64,000 nucleotides of DNA from Planctomicrobium sp051465645 (GTDB lineage: Bacteria > Planctomycetota > Planctomycetia > Planctomycetales > Planctomycetaceae), in contig NZ_CP195790.1 in the NCBI RefSeq assembly GCF_051465645.1, positions 2,728,001 through 2,792,000 on the forward strand, in the 5' to 3' direction. Under the pieces are notes generated by a model, which searched no databases, was not told the DNA's origin, and worked only from the letters and a program-made list of their open reading frames with translations. A program made the position numbers and the translations under genes. Shown piece after piece: positions 35,813 through 44,663 of the stretch. The number at the start of each line of letters is the position of its first letter. Position 1 is the first letter of the stretch.

Positions 35813-36134
35813 TGCAGTACCCTCAAGACACAGCAATTGCCTGCTGAACAGCCCTATTCGGCCCCTGTTCGCTAATCAAACAAATCGGACACATATTCTC
35901 AATTTCACTTGAGAATGACTCACTTTTCGCATGGGCTTTGTGGCAGACTTGCGTTTTGGGTGTTCCAAGCGACATATTGGCACATCCTCGTACACCGAGA
36001 ATCCGCCTAATTCAGCAGAATCCACGAAAATCGGGCCTGCACAACATGACTCCCACCATGACGTGATCATCCCCACGTACGAGTGGCATTCGGCCCAGAT
36101 TCATCTATTGCTCTAGTGACAGGAGACAGATTTA
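35813..36134. other. Intergenic region with a hairpin and a repeated 19-mer
   Basis: The hairpin ATTCTCAA / TTGAGAAT (35895-35916) overlaps a 19-base sequence (35913-35931) that also occurs at 4393-4411. AGGAG at the right end is the ribosome-binding site of the MFS gene. No gene seen. Confidence 0.5.
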
Positions 36135-37664
36135 GTGCATATCGACAATAGCCCTTCCTCCGGGCCGTCCGACCCCTCTGATTCCAAGACACCTTGGTTC
36201 AGGGAAATGACGAGGTATCACTGGTTTGTGCTGATTGTCGCGGCCCTCGGATGGTTGTTCGACTGCCTTGATCAGCAGCTGTTCATTCTGGCCAGACCGG
36301 CAGCGATGGCTGACCTGATTCCGGCAGAAGCGTATGCAACCACAGCGGAAGTGAATAGCGCACGCCGTGCCTATGGAGATTATGCCACCTCGATCTTCAT
36401 TCTGGGCTGGGCAACTGGCGGTTTGTTTTTCGGAATGCTCGGGGATCGTTGGGGACGTGCCAAAACAATGGTCGTCACGATTCTGATGTATTCGCTCTTC
36501 ACTGGACTCAGTTCGTTTTCGGTGGGCTTCTGGGACTTTGCGTTTTACAGGTTCCTGACTGGGCTCGGAGTCGGTGGAGAGTTCGCGGTCGGGGTTTCTC
36601 TCGTCGCGGAAGTGATGCCTCATCGTGCCCGTCCCTATACGCTGGGATTACTGCAAGCACTTTCAGCAATCGGCAACGTCAGTGCCGCCTTCATTAACCT
36701 GGGACTCGGGCTTGCCGAAGAACAGGGAATGATTGAGAGCCCGTGGCGAATCATGTTCCTGATCGGTGCCTTGCCTGCACTTCTCGCACTGGTGATTCGT
36801 CGCAATTTGAAAGAGCCAGAAAGCTGGCAGAAGGCACAGAAAGATAATAAGCAGAAGAAGCAGCTTGGGTCATACCGCGATCTCTTCAGCGAGCCGAAGC
36901 TGCGTAAGCATGCACTGTTGGGGCTCGTTCTGGCATGCTCCGGCGTGATCGGCCTCTGGTCTGTCGGGTTCTTTACCCCGGACCTGATTCGTTTCGTTCA
37001 GCGTAAAGCCATGTCGAAACAGGTTTACACAGAGCAGATTGAACTCGCTAAAGCCGAGAACAATTCCACTCGGATCACAGAACTCGAAACGCTCATCGCT
37101 GCCATCGAGAAGCCGGAACTTGCCAAAGACTTCTCACCTGAGATTAAAGCAACAGAAGAATCTCTGAGCGGACAGATCAACGGGAGACTGTCTCGCTGGG
37201 GAAGTTATGCTTCGATTGCAATTAACATCGGGGCGTTCCTCGGGATGTTCGGCTTCGGTGCATTGTCACAGAAAATTGGTCGCAAACCGACATTCGCGCT
37301 GGCACTCACGTCAGCATTTATCACCACAGTGACGGTGTTCTTGACTCTCGAACACTTCTGGCAGATCTGGGTCATGGTTCCGATCATGGGCTTCTGCCAG
37401 TTGTCACTGTTCGCAGGGTATGCAATTTACTTCCCGGAACTGTTCCCGACCCGTCTGCGATCAACCGGAACAAGCTTCTGCTACAATGTCGGACGCTTCG
37501 TGGCAGCAGGTGGTCCACTGGTAAAGGCTCAGCTGGAAAGCAGTTTTGCCCATACAGCAGAGCCATTGCGTTACGCCGGGGCCACAATGGCCGCCGTCTT
37601 CCTGTTGGGATTATTGGTTCTCCCGTTCCTTCCGGAAACAAAGGACCAGCCATTGCCAGAATAA
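36135..37664 (+). CDS. MFS transporter, sugar/acid symporter type, with a large loop insert
   Basis: 509 aa from a GTG preceded by AGGAG. Twelve membrane helices. The loop 2-3 motif is GMLGDRWGRAKT, helix 4 has RFLTGLGVGGEFAVG and helix 5 VAEVMPHRARPYTLG, features of the metabolite:H+ symporter group (sugar, sialate, aromatic acids). Between the seventh and eighth helices there is an unusual charged insert of about 80 residues (KQVYTEQIELAKAENNSTR, then a predicted helix to LSGQINGRLSRWG). That insert should lie outside the cytoplasm and might form a coiled coil. Substrate unknown. Confidence 0.88.
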   Translation: MHIDNSPSSGPSDPSDSKTPWFREMTRYHWFVLIVAALGWLFDCLDQQLFILARPAAMADLIPAEAYATTAEVNSARRAYGDYATSIFILGWATGGLFFGMLGDRWGRAKTMVVTILMYSLFTGLSSFSVGFWDFAFYRFLTGLGVGGEFAVGVSLVAEVMPHRARPYTLGLLQALSAIGNVSAAFINLGLGLAEEQGMIESPWRIMFLIGALPALLALVIRRNLKEPESWQKAQKDNKQKKQLGSYRDLFSEPKLRKHALLGLVLACSGVIGLWSVGFFTPDLIRFVQRKAMSKQVYTEQIELAKAENNSTRITELETLIAAIEKPELAKDFSPEIKATEESLSGQINGRLSRWGSYASIAINIGAFLGMFGFGALSQKIGRKPTFALALTSAFITTVTVFLTLEHFWQIWVMVPIMGFCQLSLFAGYAIYFPELFPTRLRSTGTSFCYNVGRFVAAGGPLVKAQLESSFAHTAEPLRYAGATMAAVFLLGLLVLPFLPETKDQPLPE

Positions 37665-37965
37665 CGGCATTTCAACACCGGGTTTCCCCGATGCTGAAGA
37701 TGAGAAGCCTCTGCTGAAAAGCTTTTAAAAGCGATGTTTCACTGCAGGAACTTCAAATCGAGCCCCCTGATAACGGAATTCGTCTCAGGCGACTCAGGCT
37801 GGGGCACCGAATTGATACAACAGGCAGCCGGACCTCTGATCATGAGGTTCCGGCTGCTTTTCCATGCGCCACAGTTGAGTATCTACACGAAGCAGCCATA
37901 CTGATTTACAATCAGTTGTTGTGTCACTCTGCCCACTGACCATCTTTTCTTAGAGGAGTATCTGG
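37665..37965. other. Intergenic region with a terminator
   Basis: 300 bases between the MFS and superoxide dismutase genes. The only feature seen is the hairpin at 37824-37860. Confidence 0.5.
37824..37860 (+). terminator. Intrinsic terminator after the MFS gene
   Basis: GCAGCCGGACCTC pairs with GAGGTTCCGGCTGC, with one bulged base, and is followed by TTTT. Confidence 0.75.
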
Positions 37966-38715
37966 ATGTTGCCACACGGTCATCACTCAGACGAGAACGT
38001 CAATCGCCGGGATTTCTTGAAAGTCGCTGCAATTGGGACCTTAGCCTCTGGGATCGTGGCAGGAGGAGTCGGAAGCTCCTCAATCGCACAAGCTGCTGAA
38101 GGAAGCGAATACAAACTCCCAGCTCTGCCATATGCTTTTGATGCTCTTGAGCCGTATATCGATGCCCAGACGATGGAAATCCATCACGGCAAACACCACC
38201 AGGCATATGTGACGAACCTCAACAAGGCTCTGGCTGGTTCAGACCTCGGAAAGCAATCCGTTGAAAAGCTGCTCACAAACCTGAATGCTGTGCCTGAAGC
38301 GATTCGAACTGCAGTTCGCAATAACGGCGGCGGACACGCCAACCACAGCCTGTTCTGGAAGACACTGAAGAAAGGAGCCCCAGCTCCTTCTGGTGATCTC
38401 AAGAAGGCGATTGAAACAACCTTCGAAGGGTTTGATAAGTTTCAGGAACTCTTCTCAACCGCAGCTGCAACCCGATTCGGAAGTGGTTGGGCATGGTTGA
38501 TCCTGAACAAAGATGGCAAGCTCGCCATTGAAAGCACAGCAAATCAGGACAGTCCATTGATGACCGGCTCAACTCCACTGTTGGGACTGGATGTCTGGGA
38601 ACATGCCTACTACCTGAAGTACCAGAACCGCCGCCCGGAATACATCAAGGCGTTCTTCTCGATCGTCAACTGGCCGTATGTCGCTGAACTCTATTCCGCT
38701 GCAAAGAAGGCTTGA
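37966..38715 (+). CDS. Tat-exported iron/manganese superoxide dismutase
   Basis: 249 aa. It converts superoxide to peroxide and oxygen. Residues 1-44 form a twin-arginine signal (NRRDFLKVAAIGTLASGIVA, cleavage near AQAA). The mature part has the metal ligands His73 (MEIHHGKHH), His127 (HANHSLFW), Asp209 and His213 (GLDVWEHAYY). GSGWAWLIL and NQDSPL resemble manganese or cambialistic enzymes. A Tat signal fits folding with metal in the cytoplasm and then export, so this SOD protects the periplasm or envelope. AGAGGAG precedes the ATG. A strong terminator follows. Confidence 0.95.
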   Translation: MLPHGHHSDENVNRRDFLKVAAIGTLASGIVAGGVGSSSIAQAAEGSEYKLPALPYAFDALEPYIDAQTMEIHHGKHHQAYVTNLNKALAGSDLGKQSVEKLLTNLNAVPEAIRTAVRNNGGGHANHSLFWKTLKKGAPAPSGDLKKAIETTFEGFDKFQELFSTAAATRFGSGWAWLILNKDGKLAIESTANQDSPLMTGSTPLLGLDVWEHAYYLKYQNRRPEYIKAFFSIVNWPYVAELYSAAKKA

Positions 38716-38738
38716 CGCCCCCGGAAATCAACGGGGTT

Positions 38739-38775
38739 CTGAATCACCTTTGAACTCAAATCAAAGGTGATTCAG
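38739..38775 (+). terminator. Intrinsic terminator after the SOD gene
   Basis: A perfect 15-bp stem CTGAATCACCTTTGA / TCAAAGGTGATTCAG with a 7-base loop, followed by TCTCTTT. Confidence 0.85.
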
Positions 38776-38883
38776 TCTCTTTCTAAGTGCGGCCTGAATT
38801 GACGATTTCTGTTTCCTCAAGTCGGGTCAACAGGATCTATTGTCAATCAGCTACGTGTTCCTTTAGTTCAAGAGGACCGATCG

Positions 38884-40431
38884 ATGCATTCAACGCCTTC
38901 AGAAAAGCGCAGAGTGTTGATCATCGATGATGACCGCACCATTCTGCACATGGTTCAGCGTTCTCTGGAACTCCTGGATCTCGAAGTTCTCTCAGCCGCG
39001 ACCGCAGATGAAGGTCTGAAATACGTTTCGTCTCATCAGCCGGATATCGTTCTGCTCGATATCATGATGCCCCGCATGTCCGGGCTCGAACTCTTCTCAC
39101 GCATCCATGATCTCGACCGCAGGCTTCCGGTCATCTTCATTACTGCTGATGCTGGAAGCGATACAGCAATCAAAGCGATGGAGATGGGTGCGTATGATTA
39201 TCTGGCCAAACCACTCCATCTCGCCAAGCTCAACAACCTGGTCACCAAGGCGCTCGAAACGCGTCGGTTGATGAGCGTTCCGGTTGCAGTCGCTGTGCAG
39301 GAAGATGAGAAATCCCATTCGACGAACGGGGATCTGTTTATTGGTCGAAGCTCGAACATGCTGGAAGTGTTCAAAGAGATCGGCCGCGTCTCCAAGCAAA
39401 ACGTCACCGTTCTGATTCGCGGAGAAAGTGGAACCGGTAAGGAACTCGTTGCTCGGGCGCTCTACCATTTCAGCAATCGCGAAAACCGTCCGTTCATGGC
39501 TGTGAACTGCGCCGCGTTGCCAGACACTCTCCTGGAGTCCGAACTGTTCGGGCACGAGAAGGGCTCTTTCACGGGGGCCGAGCGGCTGCGTATTGGAAAG
39601 TTCGAACAGTGCAACGGCGGCACCCTGTTTCTGGATGAAGTCGGAGACATGTCCCCCCTGGTTCAGGGAAAGGTGTTGCGACTTCTGCAGGAACAGCGAT
39701 TCGAACGAGTCGGCGGGAACACCACAATCGAGACAGACGTCCGGTTGATCGCCGCGACAAATCGTCCGCTGGAAGAAATGGTCGAAGCCGGGACCTTCCG
39801 CAGTGACCTGTTCTATCGCTTGAACGTCATCACAATCCTGCTGCCGCCGCTACGTGATCGAACAGAAGATATTCCTCTGCTGCTCCAATACTTTCTGACA
39901 CGCATTCGAAAAGAGCTGAACAAACCTGAAATTGAAGGAATCTCTCAGGAGGCGATCGAACTTCTGCTGGAATATTCGTGGCCCGGTAATATTCGTGAAT
40001 TACAGAGCGTTGTCAGACAGGCAGTTCTCAAGGCAACTGGCCCTGTGATCGTTCCGGACTTCCTGCCGAAAACAATTCTCGAAGGGAGAGGGCCATCACA
40101 CCCCGTCATCGAGAGACAAGCCTCGACGTCTGGTGAATTTGCCATTCAGTCGACTCGCCCTCAGAACAAAGAGAGCGGGGCACCAGCACTCAACTTGCAG
40201 GATTACATCGAGTCACGTCTCGCTGACGGCACGGTCAATCTGTATTCCGAAGCGGTTGAAGCAATGGAACGCTACCTGTTCACAAGAGTGCTGCAGGTGA
40301 CCGGTGGGAATCAGACAAAGACGTCTGAAATCCTGGGGATCACACGAGGCAAAGTGAGAGACCGAATCGCAGCGTTTAATATTTCGCTGGGCAAGAAGGT
40401 CACGATCGATGGCGAACCCTACATCGAATAG
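38884..40431 (+). CDS. NtrC-type sigma-54 response regulator
   Basis: 515 aa. The receiver domain (about 10-125) has the acidic pair DDD at 15-17, phosphorylation site Asp59 (VLLDIMMP) and Lys109. The AAA+ sigma-54 interaction domain (about 150-385) has Walker A GESGTGKE (180-187), the sigma-54 contact loop GSFTGA (227-232), with Ser in place of the first Ala of GAFTGA, and Walker B GGTLFLDEVGDM. The C-terminal Fis-like helix-turn-helix (about 450-500) includes TGGNQTKTSEILGITRGKVR. It activates sigma-54 promoters on phosphorylation by an unknown kinase; no histidine kinase gene is adjacent, so it is an orphan regulator here. Confidence 0.94.
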   Translation: MHSTPSEKRRVLIIDDDRTILHMVQRSLELLDLEVLSAATADEGLKYVSSHQPDIVLLDIMMPRMSGLELFSRIHDLDRRLPVIFITADAGSDTAIKAMEMGAYDYLAKPLHLAKLNNLVTKALETRRLMSVPVAVAVQEDEKSHSTNGDLFIGRSSNMLEVFKEIGRVSKQNVTVLIRGESGTGKELVARALYHFSNRENRPFMAVNCAALPDTLLESELFGHEKGSFTGAERLRIGKFEQCNGGTLFLDEVGDMSPLVQGKVLRLLQEQRFERVGGNTTIETDVRLIAATNRPLEEMVEAGTFRSDLFYRLNVITILLPPLRDRTEDIPLLLQYFLTRIRKELNKPEIEGISQEAIELLLEYSWPGNIRELQSVVRQAVLKATGPVIVPDFLPKTILEGRGPSHPVIERQASTSGEFAIQSTRPQNKESGAPALNLQDYIESRLADGTVNLYSEAVEAMERYLFTRVLQVTGGNQTKTSEILGITRGKVRDRIAAFNISLGKKVTIDGEPYIE

Positions 40432-40465
40432 ACAGGGCCATCCTGAATCTGCGGAGTCGTCAGCA

Positions 40466-40498
40466 AAGGGGATCGTATTCATTGAATACGGTCCCCTT
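40466..40498. terminator. Shared terminator between convergent genes
   Basis: A 15-bp stem AAGGGGATCGTATTC / GAATACGGTCCCCTT with one G-T pair, followed by T-rich sequence. It lies between the response-regulator stop and the bamA stop and can act in both directions. Confidence 0.75.
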
Positions 40499-40505
40499 CG
40501 TCTTC

Positions 40506-43500
40506 TTATCGAGTAAATCCGACATAGAAGCTGAAGACACGCAAGCGGTCTGTTGGTTCGCGAGTGATTGGCCACGCAAAGTCAAAGGCCAGCGGAGCAG
40601 GGCCCATCGCAGGCAGTGTGACGCGGAAACCGAAACCAGCCGAAGCTCGGAATTCGCTGAACGAAACGTTTTCCTGAACAGTACCGAAGTCAGAGAAGAC
40701 CACTGCACGAACATTGTCGCTGGCAGTCAGCGGAACCATGTATTCAACCGATCCCAGGGCCATGAAGTTACCCCCGACCCGGACACCGCTATCAACCGGA
40801 GAAACTCCTCGGAAGTAGAAACCGCGGAAGGACGAGTAGCCCCCTGCGTAATACTTCTCGAAGATTGGTGTGTTATCGCCGGTGAAACCCAACTGACCAT
40901 TGAAGGCCAGAATGTGCTTCCCGAAGCCGTCCGGACGCTCATGCAGAGTGAAGTACTGGCTTCCTGACAAATCGAATCGCGGATAGTTGAACTCGCCAAA
41001 GCCCTGTTCGTACGAAATGTTCCCGTAGGTTCCGCGACTCGGCATGAATGCATTGTCACGACCATCGTACATCAGGGACACCGACGCAGTGGACAGGAAG
41101 TTATCCCCTTCCACATCGGTCAGTGAGGCAGGAGCCCCTGCTGGAACATTCTTGATTTTGACTTCTTCCAGTCGCAAGGCCGAACCCAACGACCAGAATC
41201 TGTTCAAGACATAACCGGTATTAATACGACCGCCCAAACGGTCTTCCCGCCAGGCTTCAAAGTAGCGGTTGTAATAGAACCCACTGACTCCGAAGCTGAA
41301 ATCACTTCGCAGGAAGTACGGATCGTTCCAGCTCACCATGTAACGACTGACTTCGCTACCGGGGACCGCTTCCATACGGAAACTTTGACCAGCACCTCGC
41401 CATGCCGTTCCATTGAGAATGTCAGCCCAGCTGGTCGGCGGACGCAACAGATCGAAGTTATCTTCCTGCAAAACCAGAGATCCGACGACCCCTGCATCGC
41501 TGTTCACCCCGACCCCGAACATCAATCGGCCGGTACGTCCTTCAGTCACGTCAATATTCACATCCACGAAGCCGGGAGGCTGTGAACTCAGAGCATCACC
41601 AAAAGGGTCTCCCTGAGGAGAGACACCCTGCATGTAATCCTGTGGAACCTGAAGACCATCCGGCGCCATGCTCTGTGAACGATAGTACTGCTCAGGCATT
41701 ACCTCCGATTGACCACGAAAGATGCTCTCAGGGTCAATGACAACTGGAGGCAATGTTGCAGCCACAGCTGAATGCCAATCGCGATCCGATCGAACGGTAG
41801 CACGCAGTGGTGATCCACTCGCTGAGCCGGTTGTGAAATCACGAGGGGACTCATCGCTCGGCGACGATTCGCTCCGCCAGAGACCCGCCTTTTCTACTGC
41901 CCGTGTCTCAGGCATTTCACTTCCCCGAACGGCTCGCCGTGGACTGGAAGGAAGTGCCGCAGAGGGGGCGTCTGAATCGAAAGTCGCTGTTGATGCAGCC
42001 CCGGTGGGGATTGCAGAAACCTTTGCTCGTCCCGAGCTCACAAATTCCTCGATCGGGACTTCGGCGGGAATCGGCCCTTCGTCCAGAGTGAAGTCCGGAG
42101 TGACTTCGCTCCAGAATTCATCTTTCTCCCAGGAAATCGATGTCTGTTGCAGTTCGTCTCGGGAGGCACTTTGACCGCGTGCTGCGACCTGTGGCCAGTA
42201 ATCGAGCCCGGAAACCGGCTTGATATCGAAGACTGGTGCTTCTTCACGATCCCAGATTCCACTGCCGTTCACACGAGCTTGTGCCATTCGCAAATCGGCG
42301 CTCTTGGCGAGATGCCCTGGCTTCAGGAATCGATTGACCTGTTGACGAACAACCTCTTCTTGAGAGTGTGTGTAATCGCCCCGAATTCGAATGTTGATCG
42401 CGCCAATGTAACGAGGAACGTCTTCATCGATCTTATAGACGAGATCGACAACCGGTTCTTCCCCTTCGCGGAATCGCGGAGTTGGAATGACTTTGGCAAA
42501 CAGACGACCCTGTTCGTCGTACAGCTTTGTCATGGAGTTGACGTCTTCTTTGAGATACCTCTCATTGAAGTAGTCGCCCCGATTCAACTTCAGATTGGTA
42601 AGAAGTTTGTCACGTGAGACAACGTCATTCCCCAATACCTCAATACCTTCAACCTTGTACCGTCGGCCTTCATTGATCGCGAAGGTCACCGTCACACGGC
42701 TACGGTCCTCACTGAGCGCTTCGTTCGACTGAACATCAACGTCAAAGTATCCCAACCCCATGTAATACTGTTTCAGGGTCAGAACGTCATTGCGGACGAT
42801 CTCAGGATCGTAGTCGCCTTGAATGATCCAGAGTTTAAGCGTCTTGGACGTTACCTTCGTCTTCAGAATCGCTGAACTGAACGCATGATTTCCTTGGAAC
42901 TCGATGGTTCCAATTTTCGTTTTCGGGCCTTCGACAATATCAAAGATCACTTCTCGATCGTCTGATGCTCCCCCTTTGGTCAGGGTCACTTCTGCGAAGC
43001 GGTAGTGCTTTTCCAGATAGAGCTGGCGAATTCGGTAGATCGATTCGCGATTGGCCGAGACGTCAAACGCGTGGCCAGGACGAAGACCGGTATGGGCTTC
43101 CAGTTCGGCCGACTTAATTTTTTTGTTGCCACGGAACGTGACGCTTTTCAGGATTGGCTTTTCAACAACTTTGAAGACCAGAATCGGGCCTTCATCCGTG
43201 TTTCGATAGAGCGGTTGGACAGAGTAGAACCACCGGGTATTCAGCAGCTGGGTCACATCCTGCTGAACCATTCGAGGATTCGCCTGACGCCCCGGACGAC
43301 ACTGCACATGCTTGAAGATGGCATCAGTCCGAATCGTGTCGTTACCTTCGATCAGAACGTCGACCAATGGAGATTCCAGCAATTTTTCTGCTGAGAAATT
43401 CGCCTGCTGAACTTCCAAACTGCCTGGTCGGATCCCGCTGAGTGAATTTGTAAACGATGCCGGCTGGACCGCTGAAGGAGCTGAATCCGGTTCAGTAGCA

Positions 43501-43829
43501 GGCAGCGACTTGACTGCAGGTTCTTGGTAGAAAGCCGACTCGACCGGCTGACGTGTCGCTGGCCGAATTGCTGGCAAAGGCTCGGATGAGGCAGCGGCAG
43601 GAACAACATTGGACGGAGTTTTTGTCGCGGCCGGAGTCACCGCCCAAGGTTCGCTTGTGCTCTTTACGACAGGAACAGCAGTCGCTTCGCTCCCTGGGAA
43701 AGGTCTTTGAGCGAGGACCGGTGCGGTCCACCACAATCCACAGATCGCAGCCGAACTACTGAATACAGCAGTCCAGACCCCCGATCGCGGGTGGCGCACT
43801 CGACGAGTGTCTTTTCCGACACTTTGCAT
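40506..43829 (-). CDS. bamA: Outer-membrane assembly protein BamA, very large
   Basis: 1107 aa from the ATG at 43829; a GTG at 43874 would add 15 residues. E. coli BamA has about 810. A signal anchor is followed by a Pro/Ala/Ser-rich linker to about residue 150. Then come POTRA domains (VDVLIEGNDTIRTDAIFKHV; SVTFRGNKKIKSAELE; IGTIEFQGNHAFSSAIL; VEGIEVLGNDVVSRDKLL; IGAINIRIRGDYTHSQEEVV). About 240 residues of Ser/Pro/Glu-rich sequence are inserted before the last POTRA strand (FVDVNIDVTEGRTGRL). The 16-strand barrel ends in FSFYVGFTR, and YSSFRGFYFRGVSP carries the conserved VRGY-like RGF tip. It inserts outer-membrane proteins. Its presence supports a diderm envelope. Confidence 0.93.
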   Translation of the reverse strand: MQSVGKDTRRVRHPRSGVWTAVFSSSAAICGLWWTAPVLAQRPFPGSEATAVPVVKSTSEPWAVTPAATKTPSNVVPAAASSEPLPAIRPATRQPVESAFYQEPAVKSLPATEPDSAPSAVQPASFTNSLSGIRPGSLEVQQANFSAEKLLESPLVDVLIEGNDTIRTDAIFKHVQCRPGRQANPRMVQQDVTQLLNTRWFYSVQPLYRNTDEGPILVFKVVEKPILKSVTFRGNKKIKSAELEAHTGLRPGHAFDVSANRESIYRIRQLYLEKHYRFAEVTLTKGGASDDREVIFDIVEGPKTKIGTIEFQGNHAFSSAILKTKVTSKTLKLWIIQGDYDPEIVRNDVLTLKQYYMGLGYFDVDVQSNEALSEDRSRVTVTFAINEGRRYKVEGIEVLGNDVVSRDKLLTNLKLNRGDYFNERYLKEDVNSMTKLYDEQGRLFAKVIPTPRFREGEEPVVDLVYKIDEDVPRYIGAINIRIRGDYTHSQEEVVRQQVNRFLKPGHLAKSADLRMAQARVNGSGIWDREEAPVFDIKPVSGLDYWPQVAARGQSASRDELQQTSISWEKDEFWSEVTPDFTLDEGPIPAEVPIEEFVSSGRAKVSAIPTGAASTATFDSDAPSAALPSSPRRAVRGSEMPETRAVEKAGLWRSESSPSDESPRDFTTGSASGSPLRATVRSDRDWHSAVAATLPPVVIDPESIFRGQSEVMPEQYYRSQSMAPDGLQVPQDYMQGVSPQGDPFGDALSSQPPGFVDVNIDVTEGRTGRLMFGVGVNSDAGVVGSLVLQEDNFDLLRPPTSWADILNGTAWRGAGQSFRMEAVPGSEVSRYMVSWNDPYFLRSDFSFGVSGFYYNRYFEAWREDRLGGRINTGYVLNRFWSLGSALRLEEVKIKNVPAGAPASLTDVEGDNFLSTASVSLMYDGRDNAFMPSRGTYGNISYEQGFGEFNYPRFDLSGSQYFTLHERPDGFGKHILAFNGQLGFTGDNTPIFEKYYAGGYSSFRGFYFRGVSPVDSGVRVGGNFMALGSVEYMVPLTASDNVRAVVFSDFGTVQENVSFSEFRASAGFGFRVTLPAMGPAPLAFDFAWPITREPTDRLRVFSFYVGFTR

Positions 43830-44469
43830 CGACTCTGCTTTCGGTCCATGTCCATTACAACTTTTCTCGATCACAAAAGCTGATCGTCAGAGAAAAACTG
43901 CAATCGCATCCATGCGAAGTGGTGAATAAGGGGAACTTTGAAATGCAATCGACGGTGAGTAGCCGGTGGGGCCTCGTCCGATCTGGCAATCTTCAGAAGA
44001 GAACAATGACATCCAATGCCGGTGCTCAATTCCAAGACAACCTCATTTATAACGCGATCTCCTGTTCGCGAATCATCAACATTCCATCTCTCAATTGGCA
44101 TCGAAGGCGACGTTGAGATGTTCAAACCTGAATTGACCGGTTGAAGAACCTGCCAGAACAGAGCGGTCACATCCTGACCTGCCGACGAGTGGAGGGGAGG
44201 AATATCGAAAGCCAGAATTTCCAACAAGACGAATAATGCCAGAACCATTAACTGAAATCGGATTTCGAGCAATTTCCGGCGAAAATGGCACTATTTCTTA
44301 CAAGAATCTTTCGTGTCCGCCGCATCTGAACCCATTAAATCATCGAGACTTCAGCCACTTTCCCCTGAATCCAGTGTCAACCGCACGTTCAGGACCGGAT
44401 GAGGATTCAAACACCCTCACAACGGACAAACAGGCCCTCTGGAGCACCAGAAGACCTGTTCGTCGTTTT
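43830..44469. other. Intergenic region upstream of bamA; doubtful 133-codon frame
   Basis: A minus-strand frame (43871-44272, TTG start) begins with a hydrophobic stretch (LMVLALFVLLEILAF) and its TGA overlaps the possible bamA GTG as GTGA. There is no ribosome-binding site and the rest shows no domain, so I do not call it a gene. On the plus strand a 24-codon frame (44399-44473) with AGGA upstream ends in the TAG of repeat copy C. Confidence 0.35.
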
Positions 44470-44575
44470 CTAGACCGGTTCGGTCTATCATGTGGCCGCG
44501 CAGCAGCCTTCTTGTTAAGCGAAAGGCTGAATTCCGCGTGCCAGAAACGCTGCATGATTTCTGGAAATGCTCTAA
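44470..44575 (+). repeat. Dispersed stop-codon repeat, copy C
   Basis: Near-consensus copy: CTAGACCGGTTCGGTCTATC, ATGTGGCCGCGCAGCAGCC, GCTGAATTCCGCGTGCCAG, then AAACGCTGCATGATTTCTGG and AAATGCTCTAA. It is the only full copy without a clear gene ending at its border. Confidence 0.9.
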
Positions 44576-44663
44576 ATTGATGTGGGCATTTCAGATCACG
44601 AGCACCCCACTTCGATCAGTTTAATCATCAGCCTCGATGGCTCCACTGATGCCAGCAGCGCGT

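Noticed and set aside
43871..44272. A 133-codon minus-strand frame whose stop overlaps the possible bamA GTG
   Set aside because: TTG start without ribosome-binding site and no recognisable domain. The GTGA overlap is intriguing but the bamA start is more likely at 43829.
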